Shown here one piece after another: positions 1-12,759 of a stretch of 64,000 nt of DNA (position 1 is its first letter; every line of letters begins with the position of its first letter). The notes beneath the pieces were generated by a model. The model was not told the DNA's origin. It made no database searches and saw only the letters and a program-made list of their open reading frames with translations. Location: NCBI RefSeq assembly GCF_008831285.2, contig NC_045143.1:9309503-9373502 (forward strand), written 5' to 3'. Source of the DNA: Nymphaea colorata. Its lineage: Eukaryota > Streptophyta > Magnoliopsida > Nymphaeales > Nymphaeaceae. Made by a program: the position numbers and the translations under genes.

Positions 1-2
1 AA

Positions 3-95
3 ACGATGTATCGGAGAGATTTGTGGGGAATTTTGGAGCCGTGGAACCTTTTCAACAAGGAGATAGATAGCTGGAGGGCTATTATTCAATTTTAG
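3..95 (+). CDS. Possible 3' end of an unidentified gene
   Basis: One frame is open from the left edge for about 30 codons and stops with TAG at 93-95. It is rich in Trp and aromatic residues (LWGILEPWNLF), which looks more protein-like than the surrounding DNA. An AATAAA-type polyadenylation signal lies near 799-804, and the 96-900 stretch has the T-rich look of a plant 3'UTR. I do not recognise the family. A chance open frame of this length is quite possible, so the call is weak. Confidence 0.2.
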   Translation, partial: TMYRRDLWGILEPWNLFNKEIDSWRAIIQF

Positions 96-986
96 TAAGA
101 AAGACGTGAGAATTCTTTCGTGGTGGCAGCATATCTCGATCGGGAAAATGTACAAGCTCAATATGAATAGCTTTGTGAAGCTCTATGATCTTACCTTTCT
201 AATATTCAACAACGTGTTTCATCGTATTATGTCAAATTCATGGAGCTCGTATAGCGTGAAATCTAATTGAAAAGGGGTTCTTTTCATGGTAGAAACACCG
301 CTTGCAGAAAGTCCATTTCAAGCTAAAGATCATCATTCTAGTTAGTTATATATGCTATTACTGGTCTCGCCTCTTTCAGTTACATTTTTTGTCCCTTTTG
401 TGTTGATATGCTGATCCAAAGGGTAGACTTATCACTGCCTAGTGGTCACACAGAGCTCGTGCTAATATTCATATAATCTCTGTGAGAATCTTGTTGCAGT
501 GCCTTTGTTTTGGTCTTATGCTAATTTCTCCTCTTTCCTGGAAATAACCCCAGGAACATCCAACTAAGCAAGGACTCTGCCTTGCAAAAGGTTAGAACGA
601 CGTTTGAACTCATGAGCTACTAGCCAGGCCTTCGTCTGTGTCCGACTGTCCGTCCTTGTATGGTCTCTGATTTATTAGTCATTTGCCTGCGTCTACCTGA
701 GGCATCCTGCTCCTTTTCACAGAAGCATCTCTCTCGCTTATATGAATTTGCAGTTTTCATGAAAGAGTGATATTGACATGTCCTGTGATATATGCCTTAA
801 TAAAGTTGGGCCTTTTCCATTGACTAAGAAAAACAACTTATGCACAGAAAGCAACCAAAGTAGATTTCATTAGTTTCAGGAATGTTGTAAGCAACGGGCA
901 TCTCATTTGACACCCACGAAGAACTTTTGGCAGGCGCTACAATATTGTGGGCTAAGGAACTGGTCTTTGAGAGCCAAAGTTGTCAA

Positions 987-988
<2 letters not shown>
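96..988. other. Non-coding stretch, possibly 3'UTR/downstream DNA
   Basis: No open frame with recognisable protein features was found on either strand. It is T-rich, with an AATAAA-like signal near 799-804. If the frame ending at 95 is a real gene, part of this would be its 3'UTR. Confidence 0.3.

Positions 989-1048
<60 letters not shown>
989..1048. repeat. Compound microsatellite (TG)n(GA)n
   Basis: About 15 TG repeats run directly into about 15 GA repeats. The low-complexity peptides encoded across it are artefacts of the repeat. Confidence 0.95.
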
Positions 1049-1051
<3 letters not shown>

Positions 1052-4000
1052 ATGTATGTCTCGACAATATAGTTTACAGTTGGCAGTATCTGGCAGATCT
1101 ACCTCCAGGTGATTAATGTGCACTCTAGAAAGATAGACGGCCAACCGGCACACCCCAAACTTTAAACCACTTGTTTCCAAACGAAACAAAACTTCAGGGC
1201 TTTAATTTCTATATGACGGTGAAAATATGTGGGTATTTTGAGACGTCAATTTGAGTTGCTGCCCAAGTATGAAAAAACAGTTGGGTACAGAAGATTCCCT
1301 ATTTCTTCAGCTGCATGATTCTCGTTGGAGTGGTTTCAAGCGTTGATTCTTTATCTTTATGTGCATCATTGATATTGGAGTTGTTTCTTTTTGCGTCATT
1401 CCTTCTCAAAGGAAAGCAGTTGCTTTAAGCAACTTACTGGTTTCACCATTACACACGATCAATTTTGTAGCCTTCCGACGGCCAGCAGCATTTTATATAT
1501 CAGCATCCTCTTACTTTTTGTTGTTTTCTCTCTTCGAAGGCCCTAAAACAGGACATCCCGTGATAATTTTTTGACTTTTGTTCTCAATAGACAGACTGTA
1601 ATTTGCTTCTCTGCCCATTTTTTCCGTCTTCCCTTTCCCTTTTCTCATTTTATTCTCTTTGGTGAATGTATAGGAAAATTTTCCTTTCTCTTCTTCTTTT
1701 CTTTTGTTTCTTTCGGGAGAACAACAAAGGAAAAGCTCAGTGAAGTCAAAAAGAGGGCACAGAAAAACCAACCGCAGTGAGAAGTCACCATCGCAAACAG
1801 ACAAAGGCCAACTTGAATTCAGACATCCGCATGCGATGTATATAGAACGTTCATTTATTTATCTTTTCAAATTGTTTCTAATGCTTTCAGTTAGACAAGA
1901 GGAATTGACCATGCATTACCGCTGCTCTAGAATGGTAGGCAGCCAAGGATCTGCCGCTCTGCAGAGTCAAGAGAAGCTGTACATTTCTGTTTCTTTCTTT
2001 CGAAAATCGGAGGGGAAAAAACACTCAATCCTGAGTCACAGAATTTCCTTTTTGTTTCTTTCTCTTCCTTGGCTTTTCAACAGGCACTCCCTCCTTTAAT
2101 AAGAGCACCGTTATCTCGATATCGCACGAATTCTTCAACGAATCTTTAATAAAGTTGTTTTGTCTTGTGTAAGAAGAACCTGTATTTCGAACCGTGAATT
2201 CGGCTGCCAATTTGTCTGGTTTAGCCACTTGGGGAGCCTTGAATTTAATGGTATGAGATGTGCTTCATGGTGACTCATTTACTGCACCGATCGTAGATTC
2301 AAATATTATGAATTTATTTGAGAAAACAAATTATAGAACAAAAGAATAAGGAAAAACTTTATTTCATCTGTGTTTCTTTGTCGATGTTTTCGGACTCTTA
2401 ACTTTGGAAATTCATTGGGATCACTCCAAATTGACAGACGAAAGTAGTGAACAAATGATGTCAAACGTGATTCCAAAAAAGATAATCTTCCCTTCTTTTA
2501 AGGTGTTAGTTTGCTATAAACAAGGTAATGGAAGTAGCAACCATCGTCACTATTCTTGGGGCCCATAACCGATAGTGGTATGTATAGTACTGCCGTAAAA
2601 TAATTGTAGAGAGAGAGAGAGACATTTATTAAGAGTTATTTCAAAATTTTGTTGACTTACAGGTAACTGACAAATGCATCTCCGCTTTATTTATATTAAG
2701 AAATCCATGCACTACATCATCCCTAGAGCAATGGAAATTAGTCCTTGACGTTGAACTTATCTGAATACTTTCAATGAAATCTTAAAGCCAACGAAAAGAA
2801 TGAACTAAAAGATCATAAGCTTATTTTGCTGGGTAAACCGTTTACGTAAAGCTACTAACCATGGATAAAGTAACAAAAGTTTAAATTTGTTTTAAAGCTA
2901 TGGTTAAATTAACAAAAGGATCAATTTGCCAATCACAATAAGTTAAGACTGAAGTATTGATTGACCATAAATCAAGGACAAAGTAAAAAAAAAACGATTT
3001 TTTAAATTAGTTGTGCAGTCGATGGCAAGAATCCGCCGATCAAATTGCATCGATGTTCTCAACAAGGATGTCTACGTTGATGGTGATATGATTAATTACT
3101 CATCCTTGCTCCTTCTTAAGCATCCTAAATGTTTGACGTCATGGAGTGAACAAAATAAGAGCAAGACATCCATTAAGTTGAAGGTCACATATTTATCATT
3201 TGCAGTTCAAAAAAATATATCCAATCCAACCACCTTTACTACACCCCTCAAAACTGACTAGAGGGCATGTGAGAACCTCATGCAAGATAAAGATTTTATG
3301 CTTTTGAAAATGACTTTGTGGTACTTGTTTGTTTTCCCTTTAAAAAAAAAAACCCTTCATTTTGAAAACATTTTCTTTTTAAAAACATAAATATAACCTC
3401 ATCCCAAGAAAATAAGAGTTTTCAGCCCCCAAAAGTCAAAATAAATTATAAGGTAGTTGGCATTAAGACATCACTAATCTTAAATTATTGTTAAATTAAT
3501 ACCACAAGGGGCTCACCACAAAAAAAAGTTTCTAAACATTGTTGTTTTCAGCCATTAATGTTTGTTAAATTCGATACATATCGGCCTGTATATCGTGAAA
3601 CGTGATGTCACACGGCCCCTTTCCTTATGCAGACTCGATGACACATAATTGAATTTGAGGCATATATGCAGTCATGTGTTCCAAACACTGACTTTCTGTC
3701 CAAGCATTAAGAAAAAGAAGTTCAGTTTATATTTGTTAGTATACTTTTACAAATTTAAGTTCATGATTAGCTCAAACAAGCAAACTTGGGGCATGTTGAG
3801 AGCATGTTTCCAGTTTGAAACCTGTAGGGGGTTATGCTTTTGTACCATAAAGAGGGTGGGTTTTACCTGCAAGTTGAAGCACGCATAAATGATCGCAATT
3901 GTCCCTAAGAGGAAGGGAAATGATGGGGCTTTGGCTCTCGCCTAGGCGGTGAGATAACCCTCTCGCTCACCTGAAATTCATGGTTAACTTTTGGAGTAGA

Positions 4001-4332
4001 AAATGATCACTAATTTTATTGCTTTCATTTTTGGAAAGTTGGGTACCCTTGATGTGATCTACATGATTTTTCTTTTTTTTCTTTTTTCCAAATTTTTTTC
4101 TATAAGAGGATGTTTAATGCCTCTGGAAAAAGTTTATGGATTTTTTACTCAGGAAAAAAGTTTCTAGAATGGAGTGGAAGAGAAATGTTTTCCACCCATT
4201 TCACTTCATCTTATGTTTGATGGCCCATAAACTATTTATAGAAAAAATTTCAATTGTTTGATAAGCAATTTTTCTTGGATAGACATCCAACAAACCACCA
4301 AGCAATTCCATTCCAAAGTGCCAAAACAACGC

Positions 4333-4334
<2 letters not shown>
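1049..4334. other. Intergenic DNA without a recognisable gene
   Basis: AT-rich, with short open frames only. The longest (on either strand around 1359-2228) have no domain, signal or family I recognise. A short (GA)n tract occurs at 2610-2622. Nothing else stands out. Confidence 0.5.

Positions 4335-4382
<48 letters not shown>
4335..4382. repeat. (CT)n microsatellite
   Basis: An uninterrupted CT dinucleotide run of about 24 repeats. A shorter CT run follows at 4532-4550. Confidence 0.95.
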
Positions 4383-4383
<1 letters not shown>

Positions 4384-5580
4384 GGTACCACAATTGGTCG
4401 GGTTGGGTGGTATGTTATTATCAATTCGATTCTTGAAAAGTGTTATCCTTATCGTATTGAGGAGTAGTGTTGATCTTAATACTATGGGTGCCCTTATAAG
4501 GCTAAGTTAACCGTCCCTCACCCCCAACTCTCTTTTCTCTCTCTCTCTCTGACGGTCACAGCAAATTTGCCATTGTGCAATACACTGTTTAGTGTTGAAA
4601 CATAAGAAAGGGTAGAAATCTCTGTAGATACTTTTTGTTTAGGTGCATGCTGAATATATTTTTTGAGTTCATCAAAGAAACATACTATATACCTAATTTG
4701 GATTTCTCAAACATATGCCCAATCAACAGTGAAAAGCAACAAAGTAGCTGAATTCCTCAACATCGAGCAGAACTGAAATTTTATATCAGCAAGAACATTT
4801 TCATGCAATATCTGAATATGTTTAAAGCAAACAAAATGTATACAGCCACCGAAACTACTCCAAACCATGTATTTGTTTACACTGGTTTGAGAGAAATGGA
4901 ACTCAGACAAGCCTTGAAGACACTGCCGAATGTCAACTCGTTCACACTCACACCTACTGTCATCATTTCCTTGATGTCTCAGAGGGCGTTTACACTTTAC
5001 ATTGTTGTTCTGCATGCTACAGTTACAAACTGATTGGGGCATATTCATAGAACAGTTACAAACTATTTTCATAACCAAACAGCCTCTAACAAAACCTAAT
5101 TTCACGGTTAGTTTTGGGATTGTGCAATCACATGTAAAATATGAACGAGGAGTGAGAGAGTTTAGGAGATGTCGACTAAAGTAATCTTTGGGCACATTCA
5201 TGGAATAGTTACAAACTGTTTTTATTGCTAAAGGTGTTTGACATCTATAATACACTGTTACCATCCCATGAATTTGCTCCCACAAAAAAAATAGGCAGTA
5301 TTTCATGAATCTATTCTATTGTTTTTAGTGGAGATTCTTGGTACACTAATAATCTATTACTATTGCCATACGGTCTCTTTAAAGTGCACCTCATACATGC
5401 TGCCAGAAAGGGGTTGAAAGTTCCTTTTCCAGCAACTGATACATGCCGCTAGTCGCTAGAAAGGAGGTTGAAGTGCTGCTTTCCTGCAACTTATACATGC
5501 TTCCAGAGAATTGTGGTCCGAAAGCCCCTTTATAGTCACAAACAAGGGTAATAGATGCCAACTCGCGGAGAGAAAGATTC

Positions 5581-5657
<77 letters not shown>
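5581..5657. repeat. Compound microsatellite (GT)n(AT)n
   Basis: About 8 GT repeats followed by about 30 AT repeats. The AT part is self-complementary and may extrude a cruciform. The YIYI-type peptides read across it are artefacts. Confidence 0.95.
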
Positions 5658-5662
<5 letters not shown>

Positions 5663-7507
5663 CCTCTGGCCATCTGAAACTATGTCTAATCACTGCTATC
5701 CGATGCAATGTATTGGGTGGATGTGATTAAATATATTGAGTGTCCCACTGAGACTCTCTATTAAGATTAAGATTTAGTGTGAAAAATATCTGTTCTTAGA
5801 TGGGGATTGGTTTTGAATGATTCAAATCTTAACATGATCATTTTCATTTTCTTTTCTCTTTGGGGGGTTCAATTTATGGCTATTCATTCCTTTGGCTTGC
5901 CTATGGTGAATAAGAAAATTGGTTCCCTGATGATACAAAAGGGAGAGATGTGCATGAAGTCAATCCAAATTGGAGGAGAAGGAAATTTCACGCAAATGGA
6001 GAGAAGCGGCCAAACATGTCAGTTTCTTCGAGTTTCAACATTCTCTCTATTATTGCATCATCTCAAAGTGCAGCTGGTGATAGATGGGATGGCATACCAA
6101 CAACCCTAATTCTTTATTTAGGAACCAATTATTGATGTATTTTTTCCTTTTTCTCTTGCCCCCTTTCAGGGGATTCTAATTAATTTGGTTCCTTTCTCAG
6201 TTGACTGCTTGTAGCTAGTGGTGTCATACTGACAAGAAAATAGAAGATGTTGTTGTTGGTGGCAAAGGCATGAAGTAGTAGTAGCAGTAGTAGCATTAGC
6301 ACCTCTTAACAATATGCACTTTAAAAAGAAGAGGACACCAGTAGACTTCTTCTAGAACTGGTACTTTTTTATTGCTAGTACTAGTGATATCAGAATTTGA
6401 ATCAGGCTGAATGGGCATGAACTGGTTTACTCTAAAAATTCTTTTTCTGATGACCACTCATGAATAAGATGATCTTCGGTTGAGCACGAGGTTAATAACC
6501 CACCTCCTAAAAAAGACCCGAAGACGCCTCCATTCCTCCTACCTTCTGGCCTTGGGTGGCGTTCGGACCTGGGTGGGGTAACTTGAATGCCGTGATCCTA
6601 CTTTTTACGGTTCAAGAAAATAGTGCCCATGAGAATGGAATTTGAGGCATGAATGCAGTGAACTTGGAAGGAACTAGTTCAATTGTTTTCTTTCATGACA
6701 TCTTTTTGTTTTGAGTGCAATTATTTGAGTTTCATCATTGAGATGTAACACACTGAACTCGATCTTTTCTTTTCTTTTCCTTTTCTGAAACTTTAGTTGA
6801 AGATTTCTATAATGTGATCCAGGCTTAGAAGTAGGGATGGAAAAAAAACTTGAATTTCAAGCAAAGGCCACTTTAAGTCATTCTAGCTCTCAGATCATCA
6901 ACTCAGACCGATTTTTTTTATCCTTTTTAAAACCGATTCACTCTAATAACTGGTTCACACAAATGTTTGTTCAAATTGAAAGTAACTCTCTCTTTGTCTC
7001 TCACACATAAAGGAAAGAATATGCCCCTTTTTCTAAATAGATAATGGCGGACCAGACATGCGAGTTGGCCTCAAGGGGTTTCAGACATAGGACAGTGGCT
7101 CCACTAAGCACAATAGTGGGGGGAGAATATGAATCAATTTCACTTTAAGACAAGCTGTTTGGTTGGCTTTCATGTAGGACAGCAACTTGGCGGCCAAATC
7201 ATTTCCATTGCCCCACCACATAACAATCAATTAGGTATGATGCATTTGGGTCACTCAGCCAACAGCCAAATTTCTTTTGACAGTAGTACTCTTGTTGAAG
7301 AAGAAACACCATATGCCAACATTGATCTTCAACAGTTGGGCATGAAGATGCATGAGGGGGGCAATGGGCCCCAAACGTGGAAGAAGGTCTCGGCATTTGT
7401 CATTGTCTAAAAACTGCCACCATGTTGGAAGAAGGTTGGTAGATGCTATAGAAGAAGCTCACAATTAGCTCAAGAGTTATGAAAGAGTACGGGGCTCATA
7501 GTTAGCT
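5658..7507. other. Intergenic DNA without a recognisable gene
   Basis: Short open frames at 5807-6109 and 7129-7410 carry no motif I recognise and lack clear splice partners. I see no RNA gene. Confidence 0.45.
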
Positions 7508-7632
7508 CAATAGTTATGAAAGTGCATGGGGCTGTTTGGCAGAAGTAACAGTGTGTATCGATGAATCTACCTTAAATTTTGAGGCAAATACATGCAATAG
7601 TAATGTACTGTTACTGTTGCCAACAACCCCAA
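7508..7632. mobile_element. Tourist-like MITE (short inverted-repeat element)
   Basis: The left end reads GGGGCTGTTTGGCAGAAGTA and the right end, reverse complemented, reads GGGGTTGTTGGCAACAGTAA, giving imperfect terminal inverted repeats. The interior holds the 'atgaatctacctt' segment shared with elements at 8108-8272, 9530-9730 and 25012-25171. No coding capacity. Boundaries are approximate. Confidence 0.55.
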
Positions 7633-8107
7633 TATGTTACACTATTTATATTATTTCTAGAGGACATTCATTAAGACAAATGTCAAAATAATCTATCTAA
7701 CAGATTGAGGAGAAAAAAGGAGAAGAAAAATGGGTAAGTTACATCAAAAATTTCGACGTAATTAATTTGGATGATCGTGTGAATCCAGATTTGATAAGTT
7801 GGTTTTTGTAGAGTAGGTGCGTTGCTTTTGATAACCGGAAATGCAGCCACAGTCCCCTTGGCCATAATATTTCATGAAAACTTGGACTTGTTTTTTCCAG
7901 TCCAGGTCAGCTATTAACGTGATGCCTACCTCCAAATTAATCAGCATGCGCCCAGTTGCTCAAAGCATTTTGGAGTCAAGGCCCAACCAAAGTTAGGCAT
8001 TGCCTGACTTTATGTGACTGGGCTCGGCCGAAAGTCAGAGTGGATGGGCTGTCTCAAAGCCAAATAAGACGTTTTCTTGCCAAGCATCAGTATTAGTAGG
8101 GTCTTAA

Positions 8108-8272
8108 GGGTCTGTTTCGTAACAATAACATGTTGTAACTATCTCGTGAATCTGTCTCAAAGATTAATGTAGATTTATAGGTCACCATGTTACCATAGTC
8201 CATGAATCTATCTTAATCTTTAGGGTAGATTTGTAAGACAAGAATAACTTGGTACTGTTACCAAACATGCTC
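8108..8272. mobile_element. Tourist-like MITE with TAA target duplication
   Basis: A 165-bp element flanked by TAA on both sides (8105-8107 and 8273-8275). Its ends GGGTCTGTTTCGTAACA and, inverted, GAGCATGTTTGGTAACA match at most positions. Three-base TAA/TTA duplications are characteristic of PIF/Harbinger (Tourist) elements. The interior is itself partly palindromic around 'aatctttagggtagattt'. Confidence 0.65.
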
Positions 8273-8536
8273 TAAAGGACTTGCCTGGAACCATTCCAAA
8301 GAAAGAAAAAAGTTGTTTCCCTAGCATTTTCAGTTGGCCTGGTGGCCGGCATCTATCTTTCAATTTGTAGTCCTCTTCTAAATCAAGTCTAGCCGCACCA
8401 GTTCAATTTTGGAACACAAAGTTGTTGAAAACCTAGCCAACTTACCCTTCAAAAGCACACCATAGGGTTTTACTGAAGCTCTAAAGAGGGTTCATGCCCA
8501 AATCTTCTCTTTAAATACCCATTATATTTTGCTTAT

Positions 8537-8540
<4 letters not shown>

Positions 8541-8586
<46 letters not shown>
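8541..8586. repeat. (CT)n microsatellite
   Basis: An uninterrupted CT dinucleotide run of about 23 repeats in gene-free DNA. Confidence 0.95.
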
Positions 8587-8588
<2 letters not shown>

Positions 8589-9129
8589 GTTTAATGACAA
8601 TGTACTTTGAAGTAAATGGAGACAGTGAGGCATCTTTTCCTTTACTTTATCAATTTCAAAATAAATTATTATGCAGCAGTAAAAGAAGTCTTAGGGCACG
8701 TTTAGGTGGCACCCTTAAATAAAATGGCTTTTAAGGCATGCTTGGGTGATGATCCAACTTGAGTGTGTGAAAAATCCAATTTCAACAGAACGACATTTTC
8801 AAAAGAGGATGAATATAGCCTTCATTTTTCATCCTCTATTGTCTGCATGCAAATAACATAGTTTTTGTCTTTGCCATCAAAAAAGACAAACCAGGTCCCA
8901 AAACCAGTTAATCTAAGGAGGACAACTCTTACACAGAAAATATTACTGGGGTAATCAAACAGGATCTTTGACAAGTAAAGGTGACTCGATGTGAGTTTTC
9001 CTGGTTACAATATCTTGTGTGTTGTGTATAGAAACATGCCTAGAGATGCTGAACATGGAACACTTGTGGGAGAGAGGATATCTCACTGTGTCGCCTGTCT
9101 TTCACAGAGAGACCAACTATAAACGATGA

Positions 9130-9420
9130 CACAAAGAAATGCAGAACAAGGAGGTAACGAGGTTCGGTTCAATCAGAACCTACATCCTCAGGAGGAAGGG
9201 ACTGGAAAGTTTTATTAAGGTGGAAGATGATGCACAAAGTTCTAGTCATTGTCCTTTATAATGGTTATATTGTAATGAGTAAGGAAAGTAAGAGCTGTTA
9301 CAGATTTGCTCCATCTATCTTTTATCTTCTGTGACACAGCTACCTGTATCTTTATCCTCAGGTATTACAGTACTCCTTTCCCACCTCCATCAATCTTAAT
9401 CTTGATATTAACTCCACCAC
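9130..9420. mobile_element. Possible LTR-derived fragment
   Basis: The segment has 'taacgaggttcggttcaatc' followed by 'ctacatcctcaggaggaagg', wording that recurs in long terminal repeats of plant copia-type elements as I know them. No matching partner LTR, primer-binding site or internal coding region was found nearby, so at best this is a solo or truncated LTR. Boundaries are not defined. Confidence 0.3.
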
Positions 9421-9529
9421 ATGATGTTCTTTCCTAAAACTATTCTTACATTCACTATGCCAAAATTAAATGTCAAAACACTGCCCACCTCATTCATGGG
9501 CGAACATGGACGTTCTTGTATTTGGACTG

Positions 9530-9730
9530 GGGGTCGTTTGACAGTTGAAACACTCTAATATTCAAATGAATTTGCTCCAATCTTTGAGGTAGATTCTTGA
9601 AAAACTCACAGAGCATTCCAACTGCCAAACAATCTTTGAGGTAGATTTATGAAACACTCACAGAGTGTTTCAACTGCCAAACGATCTTTGTGGTAGATTT
9701 ATAAAACACTCCCAGAGTGTTTCAACCGCC
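9530..9730. mobile_element. MITE-like inverted-repeat element with internal duplication
   Basis: The left end contains 'gggtcgtttgacagttgaaaca' and the right end the inverse-type 'tgtttcaaccgccaaac'. The interior repeats the unit 'atctttgaggtagattta' three times with 'actcacagagtgtttcaact' between. It is related to the elements at 8108-8272 and 25012-25171. Confidence 0.5.
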
Positions 9731-9734
9731 AAAC

Positions 9735-12700
9735 TACATCCAGACTCAAATAAGAAAGGTAACATAACCCAAACCATACATGGGAAGAATAATTTCATTT
9801 GGATTAGTTCAGATGTCTAACAAAACTCATACTCCAAACCCCACAAATATTTAAAAAAGGAGTAAGCAATTAAACCGAGTATCGAGTACTTTGCTTTATA
9901 AAAATACAGTGCAGCTCAAAGGCCCTGCAGGCTCATTTGCCTATTGAATGTTAACATACCGCTCTATGAACCTGTCTCAGGAATTAAGCTGGATTCATAA
10001 AACACTAGAACTAGGATCCTATGAACCTGCCTCAAAAATTGTATAAGGTTCATGAAACAATATCTTAACTCAACGACCTTGCATGCAGTACTTAATGATT
10101 CTGTCACACATTACTTCACTATTAATGGTAGGGAAGAGATCATGTATATACTTCTTAATCCAACGTTCTACCAGTGCTAAGTCCTAAGAGCTTCTTGTTT
10201 GACCTCAGTGACACTATAAACAGTATATTTTTTGTGTATCAATATTCTATGCAAATGGATCGGACCCGGTTGCATTAAAATCCAGTTCGGTGGGCCTGGT
10301 TGCATATCTGTTTGATTTCTTACAAATAAATGTATGAAAGTTTTCACCGTTAAGTTCACTATGCCAATCTCTGAGGCTCACCTTCTTCTTCTTCCTTAAT
10401 CGTTTTAAAAAATAAGAAATAAAGGGAAAAAAATTAGTCACATGATAATGAACCTACAACACCTAAGATGCGCCTCCATCGTGTTTATCTTAAAGTTCCT
10501 AGCATTACTAAAGATGCCAAATTAATAATGACTCAATAAATGAGATCTATGATCGTGATCAATAATTTTTTACTTAGGCTAATTAATTATAAGTTTATCA
10601 TAGGCCACATCCAATAGCTACGCTGGTAAAATTGCACTACATTCACTAGTGTTGAGCCTGAAACCTTTCTAGGCGCCTATCTTCCAGCTTGCATTGCAAA
10701 TAATAAACAATAAACGCCATATTTCTTTAAGATATTTCCATGGACATGAATAATGTGACTTCTAGATGCTTCTAGAACATATTGTTTCATGTGGGATTGG
10801 ACTGTCAGAGAAGAACAATTTTTTTAGTTTAGATTCGGCCGCCGTGAGAGTCCAATAAAGCAAGGCCAGATACATGGTACATGGATAATTAAGCCGTTCT
10901 TGGGCCATAAAATATATGCGAAAATGATGAAGACAAATGAATATCCAATCGATCATCTAAGAGTTTTGTGTTTGAGGACGTGAGAACAGCTGATCACTCT
11001 TGTGGACACATGAGTTCAAGAAATTTTACAGAAACATGGATATTGGATTACTTTTCTTTCGCATATTTTGTTTTAGAAAGTTTGTCCTTTAAGATAGTTG
11101 ACAAAAAGAAAGATCTCGGAAACAAAAACTATAAGCAGTGTCAGTACCTGCCCCTTAAGTTATGATGACAACAGAATTGATTCAAATCGGATGTAATCTT
11201 AACCATATTTAATTGGCTGTTTCCAATATTTATGTATTCGAATTCGGATTCAAATGCGAATGAGCAAAAGTATGTACCATATTTAACCGAATCCAATTTT
11301 TAAATCCATGTTTGAAACTGAATCCAGCTTTTTAAATCAAACATAATTTTGATCTGATCTGAAATCACAATCTGAATCCAATTTAAAATTCACCAAGGAA
11401 TCCGAATCTGATTTTAAGCCGAATTTGAACCGCGCTACTGCATGTTAAGAATTGACTTTCAAATGTATGGACACTGGATATACGATATTTATTTAAAACT
11501 AAATCTGAACCCAATCTGCATCCAAATTCAATAGGATATTTATTTAAATTCAAATCTGATTTCATATCGTTTCATAAATGATCTAAGTCCAATCTGATTT
11601 TTTAATTGGATATTATTTTTCCTTGCATCTGAATTTTTTAAACGGTTCGGTCGGATGGTGGATCCAAATTGGAATGTGGAGAAATGAAAAAGCAATAACA
11701 ATTACTTCACACATAGATTTATACACATACATGCGATAATTCAGTTCTGTAAGATGCCGGATCTTGCTGGATTGTTAACATCTAAAAGATTGTCACTAGA
11801 AAAAATAGTCACTACATTGGCATTAGCAACAATTTTATGGTTTTTTTGGTATAACTCTTAAATTTTACCCTCGAGCAACTATTCGCTATTCGAAAACATT
11901 GACTGGTCCCATATATGTATGTGTAGAAATAAAATTATGCAGCTTTTTTCATATGTATCTCTACGTTTCAATAAGTTTCACTTGGTCGGCTTTAGGCATT
12001 TACTGAAAAGAAATATCAAAAACAGCGAGGGGTTCATGGTAGTCGTTGTCAAAATATAATTGGATGGTGTTTCCTAGTTGAGGTGCGTTCTGTTTGCATC
12101 AATTAAGAACAACAGGTTTAGGACAAGAATACATTCAACGCTGCTATTTCTTCTTGGAGTTTAATGCTCTTCCATCACGTCGTTTCATAATAAATTCATC
12201 ATTTTAGACTCCAACAAGCTGTGATTGTAAGTGTTTGATTCTTATCTCATTTGTAAATGCAAACATTGTAATTGAAGATTTAGTATTTGTTAATATCGCA
12301 CTTATCAACTTGATCGATATCCTAGGCCGAAGTCCCTCCCCCTTTTCCCATGCTTATGGGGCTAAGGAACAAGACACCTGTCCACTAAAGTGTTGCACAT
12401 CTATTGTTTGCAGTCAAGTACCCATAAGGATTAAACTGATGACTGGACTTTCACCGGCCAGCTAGATAAACTATTTTTAGTATAAGTATCCCTATTTCGT
12501 GGCTTGATAGTCAGGTTGATGCATTTGAGCAATAACAAATTTTCCAACCTAGTCAAATCATGTCAAACTGGCTGTTGTGTCTGCTTGCTCCTGGTCTCAT
12601 TTCCTCCTACCTTTCGTAACAAGAAGGTGATAGCTGGGGTGGAATGCTCAGTTATTCAGCATCTTTCTGGTGCAAGTTTCTCTTACATGGTTTCAATTTT

Positions 12701-12759
12701 ATTTGAGCGTGGTTTAGATCATTTGGGCATGAACCTCGCACAAGGTATAGCACCATTTA
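9735..12759. other. AT-rich intergenic DNA with a degenerate 'aatccgaat' repeat block
   Basis: No gene recognised. Between about 11170 and 11660 the sequence keeps returning to variants of 'gaatccaatttaaat' and 'aatctgaatccaa', an internally repetitive block. A weaker block of the same character lies at 29820-30140. Short open frames elsewhere have no recognisable content. Confidence 0.4.

Noticed and set aside
4707-5306. A 199-codon minus-strand open frame
   Set aside because: Long for chance, but it contains repeated 'VCNCSMN'-type phrases that come from a MITE-like repeat ('catagaacagttacaaact') and no known domain. Left as non-coding.
5391-5726. Open frames with long YIYIYI stretches (also at 17956-18715, 23487-23829, 25618-25926 and 50482-50848)
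   Set aside because: These are translations of (AT)n, (GT)n or (AC)n microsatellites with flanking non-coding DNA; there is no conserved sequence outside the repeat.
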